Part shown: piece by piece, positions 1 through 5,912 of the stretch
How positions within the stretch are numbered: position 1 is the stretch's first letter
Layout of the letters: each line of letters begins with the position of its first letter
Assembly: GCA_017556595.1 (NCBI GenBank)
Contig: JAFYML010000061.1
Coordinates: forward strand, 1-6,983
Origin: Bacteroides sp.
GTDB taxonomy: Bacteria > Bacteroidota > Bacteroidia > Bacteroidales > Bacteroidaceae
Length of the DNA stretch: 6,983 nucleotides
Direction: 5' to 3'
Translations under genes and position numbers: made by a program
The notes under the pieces: model-generated
The model's input: the letters and a program-made list of their open reading frames with translations, nothing else
Told to the model about the DNA's origin: nothing
The model's database searches: none

Positions 1-864
1 AGCAGTTTCGCCCTTCAAGGCAGCAGCCAAGCTATCGGCTGTGCTCAATGCAGGTGCAACTTCTTCTGCAACCTCTTCGGCAGGAGCATTGTCTGCCAAA
101 ATAGTGCGAAGTTGATTGTCGGCAGCTTGCATGTAAGGAGCGATGTCGCGAGCATCGTAGGTTTCCCAGAATTCCAAGTTGGCAGAACCTTGTAGTAATT
201 TTCTTACACGTTCGGGTTCTTTTACACCTGGAAGTTCAACCATGATACGGCCCATCTTGTCTTCCAAACTTTGGATGTTGGGTTGAACCACACCAAAGCG
301 GTCGATACGGGTGCGAAGTACGTTGAACGAGTTGTCAATGGCGGCCTTAACTTCGGCACGCAACACCTTTTCAACTTCAGCGTCGGTTGACTTTTGGTTC
401 ACCTTGTCCTTGAGTTGTTGAGTAGCGAACAATTCGGCCAAGCGGCTTTCGGGAGCCAACTTGTGATACTCGTTTACAAACAGGGTGATAACGTCGTCCT
501 GACTGCTTGCAGCTTGCTTAGCTGCATTGCTCAATGCTTGATTGAATGCTTCGTCTGTTTTGTTGTCAGCCAAAAGTTTGATGACATCGGGTACAGAAAC
601 TTCGAGGATGACGTTCATACCACCCTTCAAATCCAAACCCAAACCGATTTCCATTTCGCGGCAATCCTTCAGCGTCCAGTTGCCGAAGTACACCTTCTCA
701 TTGGCCAATGAGTCCAAGTAGTTTTGTTCTACGACTGCGTCACCTTTTGCAAGCTCTTTCGCCTTGTTTGTGTAGTGGCGAGTTACAAAAGAGAACGAAA
801 GATAGAACAAACATACCAAGATGAGTAATGCTGCAAAAATCTTTACAAATCCTTTGTTTTGCAT
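1..864 (-). CDS. secDF: Protein translocase SecDF, N-terminal part (SecD half), runs off left edge
   Basis: This is the first 288 codons of a SecD-type protein that stays open to the left edge. SecD and SecF assist SecYEG by using the proton-motive force to pull exported proteins into the periplasm. Visible features are a short basic N-terminus, a first membrane helix at about residues 8-27, the P1-domain signature GLDLKGG at residues 76-82, and the conserved stretch LRTRIDRFGVVQPNIQ at 183-198 followed by VELPGV at 209-214. An Ala/Glu-rich, low-complexity segment at about 257-288 lies at the truncated end and looks like a variable insert in the periplasmic domain. In Bacteroidota SecD and SecF are normally one fused protein of about 1000 residues. 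The fusion itself is inferred, because only the SecD end is visible. The ATG at 864 is chosen because a basic N-terminus and membrane helix follow at once. No clear Shine-Dalgarno sequence precedes it; the leader is very A+T-rich. It lies 83 nt downstream of the dcp stop and has its own candidate promoter. Confidence 0.95.
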   Translation of the reverse strand, partial: MQNKGFVKIFAALLILVCLFYLSFSFVTRHYTNKAKELAKGDAVVEQNYLDSLANEKVYFGNWTLKDCREMEIGLGLDLKGGMNVILEVSVPDVIKLLADNKTDEAFNQALSNAAKQAASSQDDVITLFVNEYHKLAPESRLAELFATQQLKDKVNQKSTDAEVEKVLRAEVKAAIDNSFNVLRTRIDRFGVVQPNIQSLEDKMGRIMVELPGVKEPERVRKLLQGSANLEFWETYDARDIAPYMQAADNQLRTILADNAPAEEVAEEVAPALSTADSLAAALKGETA

Positions 865-920
865 GTTAGTTTAATTTATTATTATTACGTTTTTTAATTA
901 ATTTTTTTGCATACAAGGCG

Positions 921-928
921 CAAATATA
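921..928 (-). promoter_or_regulatory. Candidate Bacteroidota -7 box for secDF
   Basis: Read on the minus strand this is TATATTTG, a full match to the Bacteroidota sigma-ABfr -7 consensus TAnnTTTG. It lies in the 83 nt gap between the dcp stop codon and the secDF start. It would put the transcript start near 914-916, with a leader of about 50 nt. No convincing TTTG -33 box is seen at the usual spacing. The TTG at 943-941 is only 12 nt away, so the call rests on the -7 box and position alone. Confidence 0.5.
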
Positions 929-947
929 GGCATTTTTTTACAATCTG

Positions 948-3032
948 TTACTTCATTCCGCGATTTTTTAACATTGGTTCCAATTGTGGCTCGGCTCCAC
1001 GGAAGTTTTTGTAGAGTGTCATGGGGTCTTCACTATCCCCTTTTTCGAGCACATTTTCGCGGAAAAGTGTAGCGGTTTTAGCATCGAAAATGCCGTTTTC
1101 CTTGAATGCTTCAAAGGCATCGTTGTCCAATACATTGGCCCAAAGGTAGCTGTAATAGCCGGCCGAATAGCCACCAATGATGTGGTTGAAGTAGGTAACG
1201 CGATAGCGAGGAGCTATTTGCGGTATCAGTTTCAGTTGGTCCATCATCTCTTTTTCGAAGGCGATTACGTCCAACTGGTCGATTTCGGTGAGGTTGTGTA
1301 GGTTCATGTCGAGGATGGCAGCAGCCAACAACTCGGTGGTCATGAAGCCTTGGTTGAAGGTGTTTTGGTTCAAAATCTTCTGAATCAATGCATCGGGAAT
1401 TACTTCGCCGGTTTGGTAGTGCTTAGCATACATCTTCAACACTTCAGGTTCCAATGCCCAGTGTTCGTTGATTTGTGAGGGGAGTTCCACAAAGTCGCGT
1501 GCTACACTAGTGCCCGAGATGCCTTTGTAGTTACACTTGGTGAGCAAGCCGTGAAGAGCGTGACCAAATTCGTGGAATAGGGTTTGCACTTCGTCGATGG
1601 TGAGCAATGATGGGGTGTCGCCTACGGGCTTGGTGAAGCTGGCAACGTTGCACACCAATGGGCGGATGGTGCCGTATTGGTCGCGGTAGTTGCTCATCCA
1701 AGCACCACCTCGTTTGCCGGCACGGGGGAGATAATCTACATAGAAAATACCCAAGTGGCTACCATCGGCATCCTTCACTTCGAACACCTCTACATCGGGA
1801 TGATAAACTGGAATATCTTTCAATGGGGTGAGGGTGATGCCATAGAGCTTGTTGGCTACGGCAAAGGCACCTTCGCGTACGTTTTCGAGCTTGAAGTAGG
1901 GCTTGATTTCTTCCTCTTCCAAATTGTATTTTTCCTTGCGGAGAAGGTCGGTGTAGTACCACCAGTCCCAAGCCTCCAATTTTTGGCCTTTACCCTCTTT
2001 GTTCATCATGGCTTGGAGGTCGGCTGCTTCGGCTTCGGCTTTAGGCAATGCATAGCTCCAGAGGTTGTGCAAGAAGTCCATAACGGCTTTCGAGTTCTTG
2101 GCCATGGTGCGTTCCAAAACGAAGTTTGAGTAGCAATCGTAACCCATCAAGTTGGCCTTTTCGAGGCGAAGTTTGATGATGTCGGCCAAGATTTGCTTAT
2201 TGTCGTTTTGGTCGTTGTTATTACCCTTGTTGGTGTAGCCTTTGTACATTTGTTCGCGAAGGTCGCGATTGGCTGCATATTGCATGAAGGGCAAGAAACT
2301 GGCACTATGTAGGGTAAAGAGCCATTTGCCTGGTTGGCCGGCTGCTTCGGCTTCGGCAGCAGCACTGCTCTTGAACCATTCGGGCAAGCCTTGCAAATCT
2401 TCCTCCTTCTCTACAAAGAGTTTGAAGGTGTTGTTTTCGTTCAGCACATTATTACCAAAGCTGATGCCGAGGGTAGAGAGTTGCTTGTTCACTTCGCGCA
2501 AGCGAGCTTGTTTCTCTTCAGAGAGGTTGGCACCCGAGCGAACAAAGTTTTGGTAGGTTTTTTCCAACAAACGGAGTTGTTCGGTGGTGAGGTTCAAACT
2601 CTCTTTTTGGTCGTAAACGGCCTTAATCTTTTGGAAAAGGGGTTGGTTTAACGAAATGTTGTCGCTATGTTCGGAGAGCATGGGGGCGAATTGAATCTCC
2701 AACTTGCTAAGCTCGTCGTTTGTTTCGGCTTCGGTAAGGTTGAAGAAGACACCACTCAAGCGGTCGAGGATGGGCGAACTGTTGTCCAAAGCCACAATCA
2801 CGTTATCGAACGTGGGGGCATCGGCATTGTCGATAATGGCTTGGATGTTGGCATTTTGTTCCTCGATACCTTGCAAGAAGGCGGGTTCGTAATGCTCTAA
2901 CTTGATTTGATCGAACGGTGGTACACCAAAGGGTGTTTGAAACTCGGATAAGAACGGATTTTGTTCTGTTTGTGTAGCGCAAGAGTACATCATACAACTG
3001 GCTGCTAAAATGATTAAACTTTTCTTAAGCAT
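948..3032 (-). CDS. dcp: M3-family peptidyl-dipeptidase Dcp, predicted lipoprotein
   Basis: This 694-residue zinc metallopeptidase of family M3 would remove C-terminal dipeptides from short peptides. The zinc site is HEFGH at residues 487-491 with E516 as third ligand, 29 residues after H487, the normal M3 spacing. The downstream segment GTSVARDFVELPSQINEHWA and the Tyr-rich substrate-binding motif GYSAGYYSYLW (621-631) are also intact. The N-terminal region (NPFL, PPFDQIKLEHYEPAF, VFFNLTEAETNDEL) matches E. coli Dcp (681 residues) as I recall it, better than oligopeptidase A. Unlike E. coli Dcp, it begins with a lipoprotein-type signal: K3-K4, a hydrophobic core, then MYSC with lipidation cysteine C18. 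No acidic residues directly follow C18, so there is no clear surface-export signal, and a periplasm-facing anchor is inferred. It starts 14 nt after the EEP stop and is probably co-transcribed with the three upstream genes. Length and motifs suggest a complete, active enzyme. Confidence 0.95.
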   Translation of the reverse strand: MLKKSLIILAASCMMYSCATQTEQNPFLSEFQTPFGVPPFDQIKLEHYEPAFLQGIEEQNANIQAIIDNADAPTFDNVIVALDNSSPILDRLSGVFFNLTEAETNDELSKLEIQFAPMLSEHSDNISLNQPLFQKIKAVYDQKESLNLTTEQLRLLEKTYQNFVRSGANLSEEKQARLREVNKQLSTLGISFGNNVLNENNTFKLFVEKEEDLQGLPEWFKSSAAAEAEAAGQPGKWLFTLHSASFLPFMQYAANRDLREQMYKGYTNKGNNNDQNDNKQILADIIKLRLEKANLMGYDCYSNFVLERTMAKNSKAVMDFLHNLWSYALPKAEAEAADLQAMMNKEGKGQKLEAWDWWYYTDLLRKEKYNLEEEEIKPYFKLENVREGAFAVANKLYGITLTPLKDIPVYHPDVEVFEVKDADGSHLGIFYVDYLPRAGKRGGAWMSNYRDQYGTIRPLVCNVASFTKPVGDTPSLLTIDEVQTLFHEFGHALHGLLTKCNYKGISGTSVARDFVELPSQINEHWALEPEVLKMYAKHYQTGEVIPDALIQKILNQNTFNQGFMTTELLAAAILDMNLHNLTEIDQLDVIAFEKEMMDQLKLIPQIAPRYRVTYFNHIIGGYSAGYYSYLWANVLDNDAFEAFKENGIFDAKTATLFRENVLEKGDSEDPMTLYKNFRGAEPQLEPMLKNRGMK
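2021..2357 (-). repeat. Two in-frame copies of a 19-bp Ala/Glu-coding repeat inside dcp
   Basis: An identical 19-bp string occurs at 2021-2039 and 2339-2357, 318 bp apart and in the same reading frame. Each copy encodes AEAEAA, at residues 332-337 and 226-231, and contains a doubled CTTCGG hexamer on the plus strand. This is low-complexity coding sequence, not a mobile element. The entry spans both copies and the unique sequence between them. Confidence 0.7.
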
Positions 3033-3046
3033 AGTAATTTATTGTT

Positions 3047-4150
3047 TTATTGTAATATTCGGAAGTGACACATGATGGGGTAGTGATCGGACTCTTTGAT
3101 GTCGTTGTCCACCTCGCATTGGTAGGGTTGGATGTTGTGACTACAAAGAATGTGGTCTATCTTGAAATAGAAAAAGTGTTGGTGATAGGAGGTTCCCAAG
3201 CCGGTGCCGGTTTCGGTAAAGGCATCGTGCAACCCTTGCGAAATGGTGCGGTGGGAGTAGGAGGTGGAGGTGTCGTTGAAGTCGCCACACACCATTACTT
3301 TCTTGTGCTTGCTCTCCTGGATGGCTTGGGCTATGGCTTTGGCTTGTGCACCACGGATGTTGGCGGCCAAGGCCAATTTGCGTAAAAGGGTTTTCGAGTT
3401 GTTCTTCAGTTTTTCGCCTTCGGGCATTTCCAAAATCTCTTCGTATAGCTGTTTGTCGGCCGGGGTCAATCGGTTCGACTCCAAGTGGCAGTTTATCAGT
3501 AGAACGGTATCGTTCTCTATCTTCAGTTCGTAGGCCACTGCTCCATTGTATAGGCTCTCTAACTTTATGGCTTTGGCCGAAAGAATGGGGTACTTGGAGT
3601 AGCAAGCCAGGTTACTGGCATGTCCCTTCTTGCCCTTGCCAATCTTGGTGATGCGGTGGTACTTGTAATCGCTTAAGGCTTTATCCACTTGCCTTTGCGT
3701 GATGTGGTTTTTAGATAGTCCCACGGCATACTCTTGCATGCAGATGATGTGGGCATCACTGGATTTCAAGTACTCCAATACTCGTTCTCCACCCTTGTCG
3801 CTCTCCAATCCGTTGAAGGCCATTACGTTGTACGACAGCAGTTTGCTGCTATTCAGTGGAGCATCTTCGGCAAAGAGGTGGATGGGGAGTGTGTCGCGAA
3901 TCTGTCCGAAGCAGAGGATGAATGCTATGGTGGGAAATAGCAGCAAGCGGTAGCGTTGCATGATGAGTAGCAACAGGTAGCAGCAGATGTTGACCACCAA
4001 GATGACGGGAAAGGTTAGCCCAATGCACGAAAGGACGGGATGAACCGTAGGGTCTATCCTATCGGCATAGGCTGTTGCCAACATCAGCAAGGCAAATAGC
4101 ACATGGATGCTTGCCACTATGATTGCGAAGGCTCGTATCAGGTATTTCAT
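3047..4150 (-). CDS. Membrane-anchored endonuclease/exonuclease/phosphatase-family protein
   Basis: This 367-residue protein has three predicted membrane helices (about 5-28, 39-64, 68-83) followed by an EEP-fold catalytic domain (about 103-367). The EEP metal-dependent active-site set is complete: SYN with N108, CMQE with E140, NCHLESNR with H222, GDFND with D290 and N292, IDH with D332/H333 and SDHYP with D355/H356. Family members hydrolyse phosphodiester or phosphomonoester bonds in DNA, RNA, inositol phosphates or sphingomyelin; the sequence does not tell which. Basic residues at the N-terminus (K2, R6) and between helices 2 and 3 (R66, R68) suggest both are cytoplasmic, which would put the catalytic domain in the periplasm (inference from the positive-inside rule). 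The gene starts 18 nt after the rhomboid B stop and ends 14 nt before dcp, so it is probably in the same transcript. The ATG at 4150 is chosen because the first membrane helix follows directly; no Shine-Dalgarno sequence is visible. Confidence 0.92.
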   Translation of the reverse strand: MKYLIRAFAIIVASIHVLFALLMLATAYADRIDPTVHPVLSCIGLTFPVILVVNICCYLLLLIMQRYRLLLFPTIAFILCFGQIRDTLPIHLFAEDAPLNSSKLLSYNVMAFNGLESDKGGERVLEYLKSSDAHIICMQEYAVGLSKNHITQRQVDKALSDYKYHRITKIGKGKKGHASNLACYSKYPILSAKAIKLESLYNGAVAYELKIENDTVLLINCHLESNRLTPADKQLYEEILEMPEGEKLKNNSKTLLRKLALAANIRGAQAKAIAQAIQESKHKKVMVCGDFNDTSTSYSHRTISQGLHDAFTETGTGLGTSYHQHFFYFKIDHILCSHNIQPYQCEVDNDIKESDHYPIMCHFRILQ

Positions 4151-4168
4151 GGCATTCGTCTGTTGGGG

Positions 4169-5059
4169 TTATCGACGGCTGGCATCGAATAGCGTTTTCT
4201 TCTCTTCGCTTGTCAGGTTTTCATAGCCCGACTTCTTCAGTTTGTCCAAAATGCGGTCAACCTCTTCGCTTTGTGCCTTTTTGCGGGCGTTGTAATCGTA
4301 ATCGGCTTGGTGACTACCCCCATAGGTAGCTTTCATCTTGGGCTTCTTGGGTTTAAAGCTGAATAGCGATACTACCCAGTCGATGGCTCGGTTCAGCCAT
4401 GAGGTGATGTCGGTTCCTTTGCTCAGGCTATGGGCAAACCACAATCCGGCCAAGGCACCACCCAAGTGGGCGATGTGTCCGCCACTGTTGGCCGAGGTGA
4501 TGAGGAGCAGGTCGGTACCAATGACTATCAACGCCAAATACTTCAGGCGAATGGTGCCCAATAGCAACAAACGGATGGGGTAGTTGGGTTGGCGATAGGC
4601 TGTAGCTGCCACAATGGCTAGTACAGATGCCGAAGCTCCCGACATGAAAGTGGCATATCGGAGGGGTTCGAAATAGGGGAAGAGGTTGAACGAAAGCATG
4701 TAGAGCAATCCGCCACAGATGCCTCCCAAGAGGTATAACCCGCGTAAGTGTTTGGCCGAGAAGGTTTGCAGAAACAGGCTGCCAAACCAATAGAGCCATA
4801 ACATATTGAACAGGATGTGCCACACACCATTATGCAGAAACATATAGGTAAATAGCGACCAAGGTTGGATGAGGAAGCGTTGGGGCCATGCAGGCAGTTC
4901 GAGCCAATGGAACAGGCCGGTTATGTCGATATTGAACAATAATAGAATGACACTTACCAAGGTGGTGATGATGAATACACCTGCATTGATGTAGATGAGC
5001 TGGATGCAGATGGAACCACGACGGAAGTTATTCTTTAGTTCATTGATAATAGTATTCAT
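4169..5059 (-). CDS. Rhomboid-family intramembrane serine protease B with C-terminal cytosolic extension
   Basis: This 296-residue rhomboid (peptidase family S54) would cleave transmembrane substrates within the inner membrane. The active-site elements align with E. coli GlpG: H76, H81 and N85 in HNGVWHILFN (GlpG H145, H150, N154), nucleophile S143 in the GASA motif, and general base H198 in AHLGGALAG. The usual GASG glycine is alanine here, a conservative change. Six core membrane helices can be placed within about 22-212. After about residue 233 comes a Lys-rich linker and a conserved-looking tail, EEVDRILDKLKKSGYENLTSEEKKTLF (265-291 in total). I recall this tail as a domain found on Bacteroidota rhomboids (DUF6576), but cannot confirm that here. 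The start overlaps the end of rhomboid A by 20 nt, suggesting translational coupling. Substrates are unknown. Confidence 0.95.
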   Translation of the reverse strand: MNTIINELKNNFRRGSICIQLIYINAGVFIITTLVSVILLLFNIDITGLFHWLELPAWPQRFLIQPWSLFTYMFLHNGVWHILFNMLWLYWFGSLFLQTFSAKHLRGLYLLGGICGGLLYMLSFNLFPYFEPLRYATFMSGASASVLAIVAATAYRQPNYPIRLLLLGTIRLKYLALIVIGTDLLLITSANSGGHIAHLGGALAGLWFAHSLSKGTDITSWLNRAIDWVVSLFSFKPKKPKMKATYGGSHQADYDYNARKKAQSEEVDRILDKLKKSGYENLTSEEKKTLFDASRR

Positions 5060-5780
5060 TTCTTCTTCGACGGTTTTGGTTACGCCAATACATTATTAAT
5101 ATAAAGCCGAAAATCATGCCTCCCAAGTGGGCAAAGTGAGCCACGTTGTCGCTGGGGTTGTTGGCCATGCCGGAAAAGAGTTCGATAAGGGCATAACCAG
5201 CCACAAAATACTTAGCCGGAATGGGGATGGGCAAGGGGAAGACAAACATCTTCTCGTTGGGGAAGAGCATGCCGAATCCCAATAGGATGCCATAAACGGC
5301 TCCGGAGGCACCAACGGTCAAGCCGTTGATAATTAGGTTCAAGTTGGCCAAATCGGGATTGACAAAATTCTTGTTTTGCTCTAAGGCGGCTGCTCCTTCG
5401 CGCAACACTACATCAACGGCTTCGGCCGGCATGCCGGAAGTGGTGATGAAGTATTGGATGCCAACCACCAACTCTTGGATAAGGCCGGCACCTACACCAC
5501 ACACAATGTAGAAGGTGAGGAAGCGCTTCGGCCCCCATACCTGTTCTAAGATGCGGCCGAACATCCAAACAGCAAACATGTTGAAAAACAGGTGGGTAAA
5601 ACCACCATGCATAAACATGTAGGTGAAGAGTTGTGCCAAGTTGAAGTGGTCGGACAGCACGAAATGTAACCCTAAATAACGGGCTAAATCAATGCCGTAG
5701 CTATCGGCCACTATCGTCCCCAAGAACATCAGAATATTGATAATAAGCAGGTTCTTGGTAATGGGTGGTATTTGGTTCAT
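5040..5780 (-). CDS. Rhomboid-family intramembrane serine protease A
   Basis: This 246-residue rhomboid is the first gene of the leftward cluster. H58, H63 and N67 lie in HGGFTHLFFN, the nucleophile S159 in the canonical GASG motif, and general base H218 in AHLGGMIFG, so it should be proteolytically active. Between the third and fourth membrane helices there is an extended hydrophilic loop (about 112-148, with PAEAVDVVLREGAAALEQNK), longer than in GlpG. The protein ends with a short basic, Tyr-rich tail (RRRRNEYYYQ). The ATG at 5780 is chosen over an in-frame TTG at 5810. That TTG is the last three bases of the candidate -7 box and would be upstream of the transcript start. A weak AGAAAG (5792-5787) precedes the ATG. 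The TGA at 5042-5040 falls inside rhomboid B. Paralogy with rhomboid B is seen in the shared motifs, but the sequences have diverged strongly. Confidence 0.95.
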   Translation of the reverse strand: MNQIPPITKNLLIINILMFLGTIVADSYGIDLARYLGLHFVLSDHFNLAQLFTYMFMHGGFTHLFFNMFAVWMFGRILEQVWGPKRFLTFYIVCGVGAGLIQELVVGIQYFITTSGMPAEAVDVVLREGAAALEQNKNFVNPDLANLNLIINGLTVGASGAVYGILLGFGMLFPNEKMFVFPLPIPIPAKYFVAGYALIELFSGMANNPSDNVAHFAHLGGMIFGFILIMYWRNQNRRRRNEYYYQ

Positions 5781-5807
5781 AATATTCTTTCTAATTAATA
5801 GTTTCGG

Positions 5808-5815
5808 CAAATGTA
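5808..5815 (-). promoter_or_regulatory. Candidate -7 box for the rhomboid A operon
   Basis: On the minus strand this reads TACATTTG, matching TAnnTTTG. It would give a transcript start near 5803 and a leader of about 22 nt before the ATG at 5780. No TTTG -33 box is seen at the expected distance. The first two bases of the box overlap the leftmost TACGAA half-site, which could allow control by a bound regulator. Confidence 0.55.
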
Positions 5816-5840
5816 CGAATAAATACGAAATAGTTCGTAT
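5814..5840. promoter_or_regulatory. Possible operator: three TACGAA/TTCGTA hexamers at 10-bp spacing
   Basis: TACGAA occurs at 5814-5819 and 5824-5829, and its reverse complement TTCGTA at 5834-5839. The starts are exactly 10 bp apart, about one helical turn. The second and third form a perfect inverted repeat, ATACGAA-atag-TTCGTAT (5823-5840). The outer copies overlap the -7 boxes of the two divergent promoters. The arrangement fits a dimeric DNA-binding protein controlling both directions. Chance similarity is possible, because TTCGTA next to CTTTG is also common at Bacteroidota promoters. Confidence 0.4.
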
Positions 5841-5845
5841 CTTTG
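5838..5845 (+). promoter_or_regulatory. Candidate -7 box for argS
   Basis: TATCTTTG matches TAnnTTTG on the plus strand, facing argS. It would put the transcript start near 5850-5853 and give a leader of about 60 nt before the ATG at 5913. No clear TTTG -33 element lies at the usual spacing. It is back-to-back with the rhomboid A promoter, with 22 bp between the two -7 boxes. Confidence 0.55.
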
Positions 5846-5882
5846 CGGTGTGAAATAACTTAAATGAAGAGTTTTTTACAAT

Positions 5883-5906
5883 TCATAATTCAAAAATCAT
5901 AATTCA
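5883..5906. repeat. Short A+T-rich direct repeat in the argS leader
   Basis: TCATAATTCA occurs at 5883-5892 and again at 5897-5906, a 14-bp period, directly ahead of the argS start. The region lacks a Shine-Dalgarno sequence. An unstructured A+T-rich leader is typical of Bacteroidota translation starts. The repeat may simply be a remnant of slippage. Confidence 0.55.
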
Positions 5907-5912
5907 TATTAT

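Noticed and set aside
865..947. Intrinsic terminator after dcp
   Set aside because: No stable G+C stem followed by a U tract could be drawn on the minus strand; the runs there are A tracts in the direction of transcription.
1677..2129. A 150-codon plus-strand frame opposite dcp, plus several shorter ones at 984-1301, 2242-2900 and 394-711
   Set aside because: All are antisense to strongly conserved dcp or secDF coding sequence and show no domain, signal or initiation signal of their own.
3141..3605. A 154-codon minus-strand frame overlapping the EEP gene in another frame
   Set aside because: It is on the same strand but out of frame with an EEP domain whose catalytic motifs are all intact. 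Its Arg/Ser/Pro-rich content is typical of a shifted frame, and there is no sign of a frameshift in the gene.
5781..5810. N-terminal extension of rhomboid A starting at the TTG at 5810
   Set aside because: The TTG is part of the candidate -7 box and upstream of the expected transcript start. The extension adds ten non-conserved residues, and the ATG at 5780 is followed directly by typical rhomboid N-terminal sequence.
5846..5912. T-box riboswitch or arginine-codon attenuator ahead of argS
   Set aside because: The leader is only about 60 nt and very A+T-rich, with no T-box sequence, no terminator stem and no arginine codons in the short frame.
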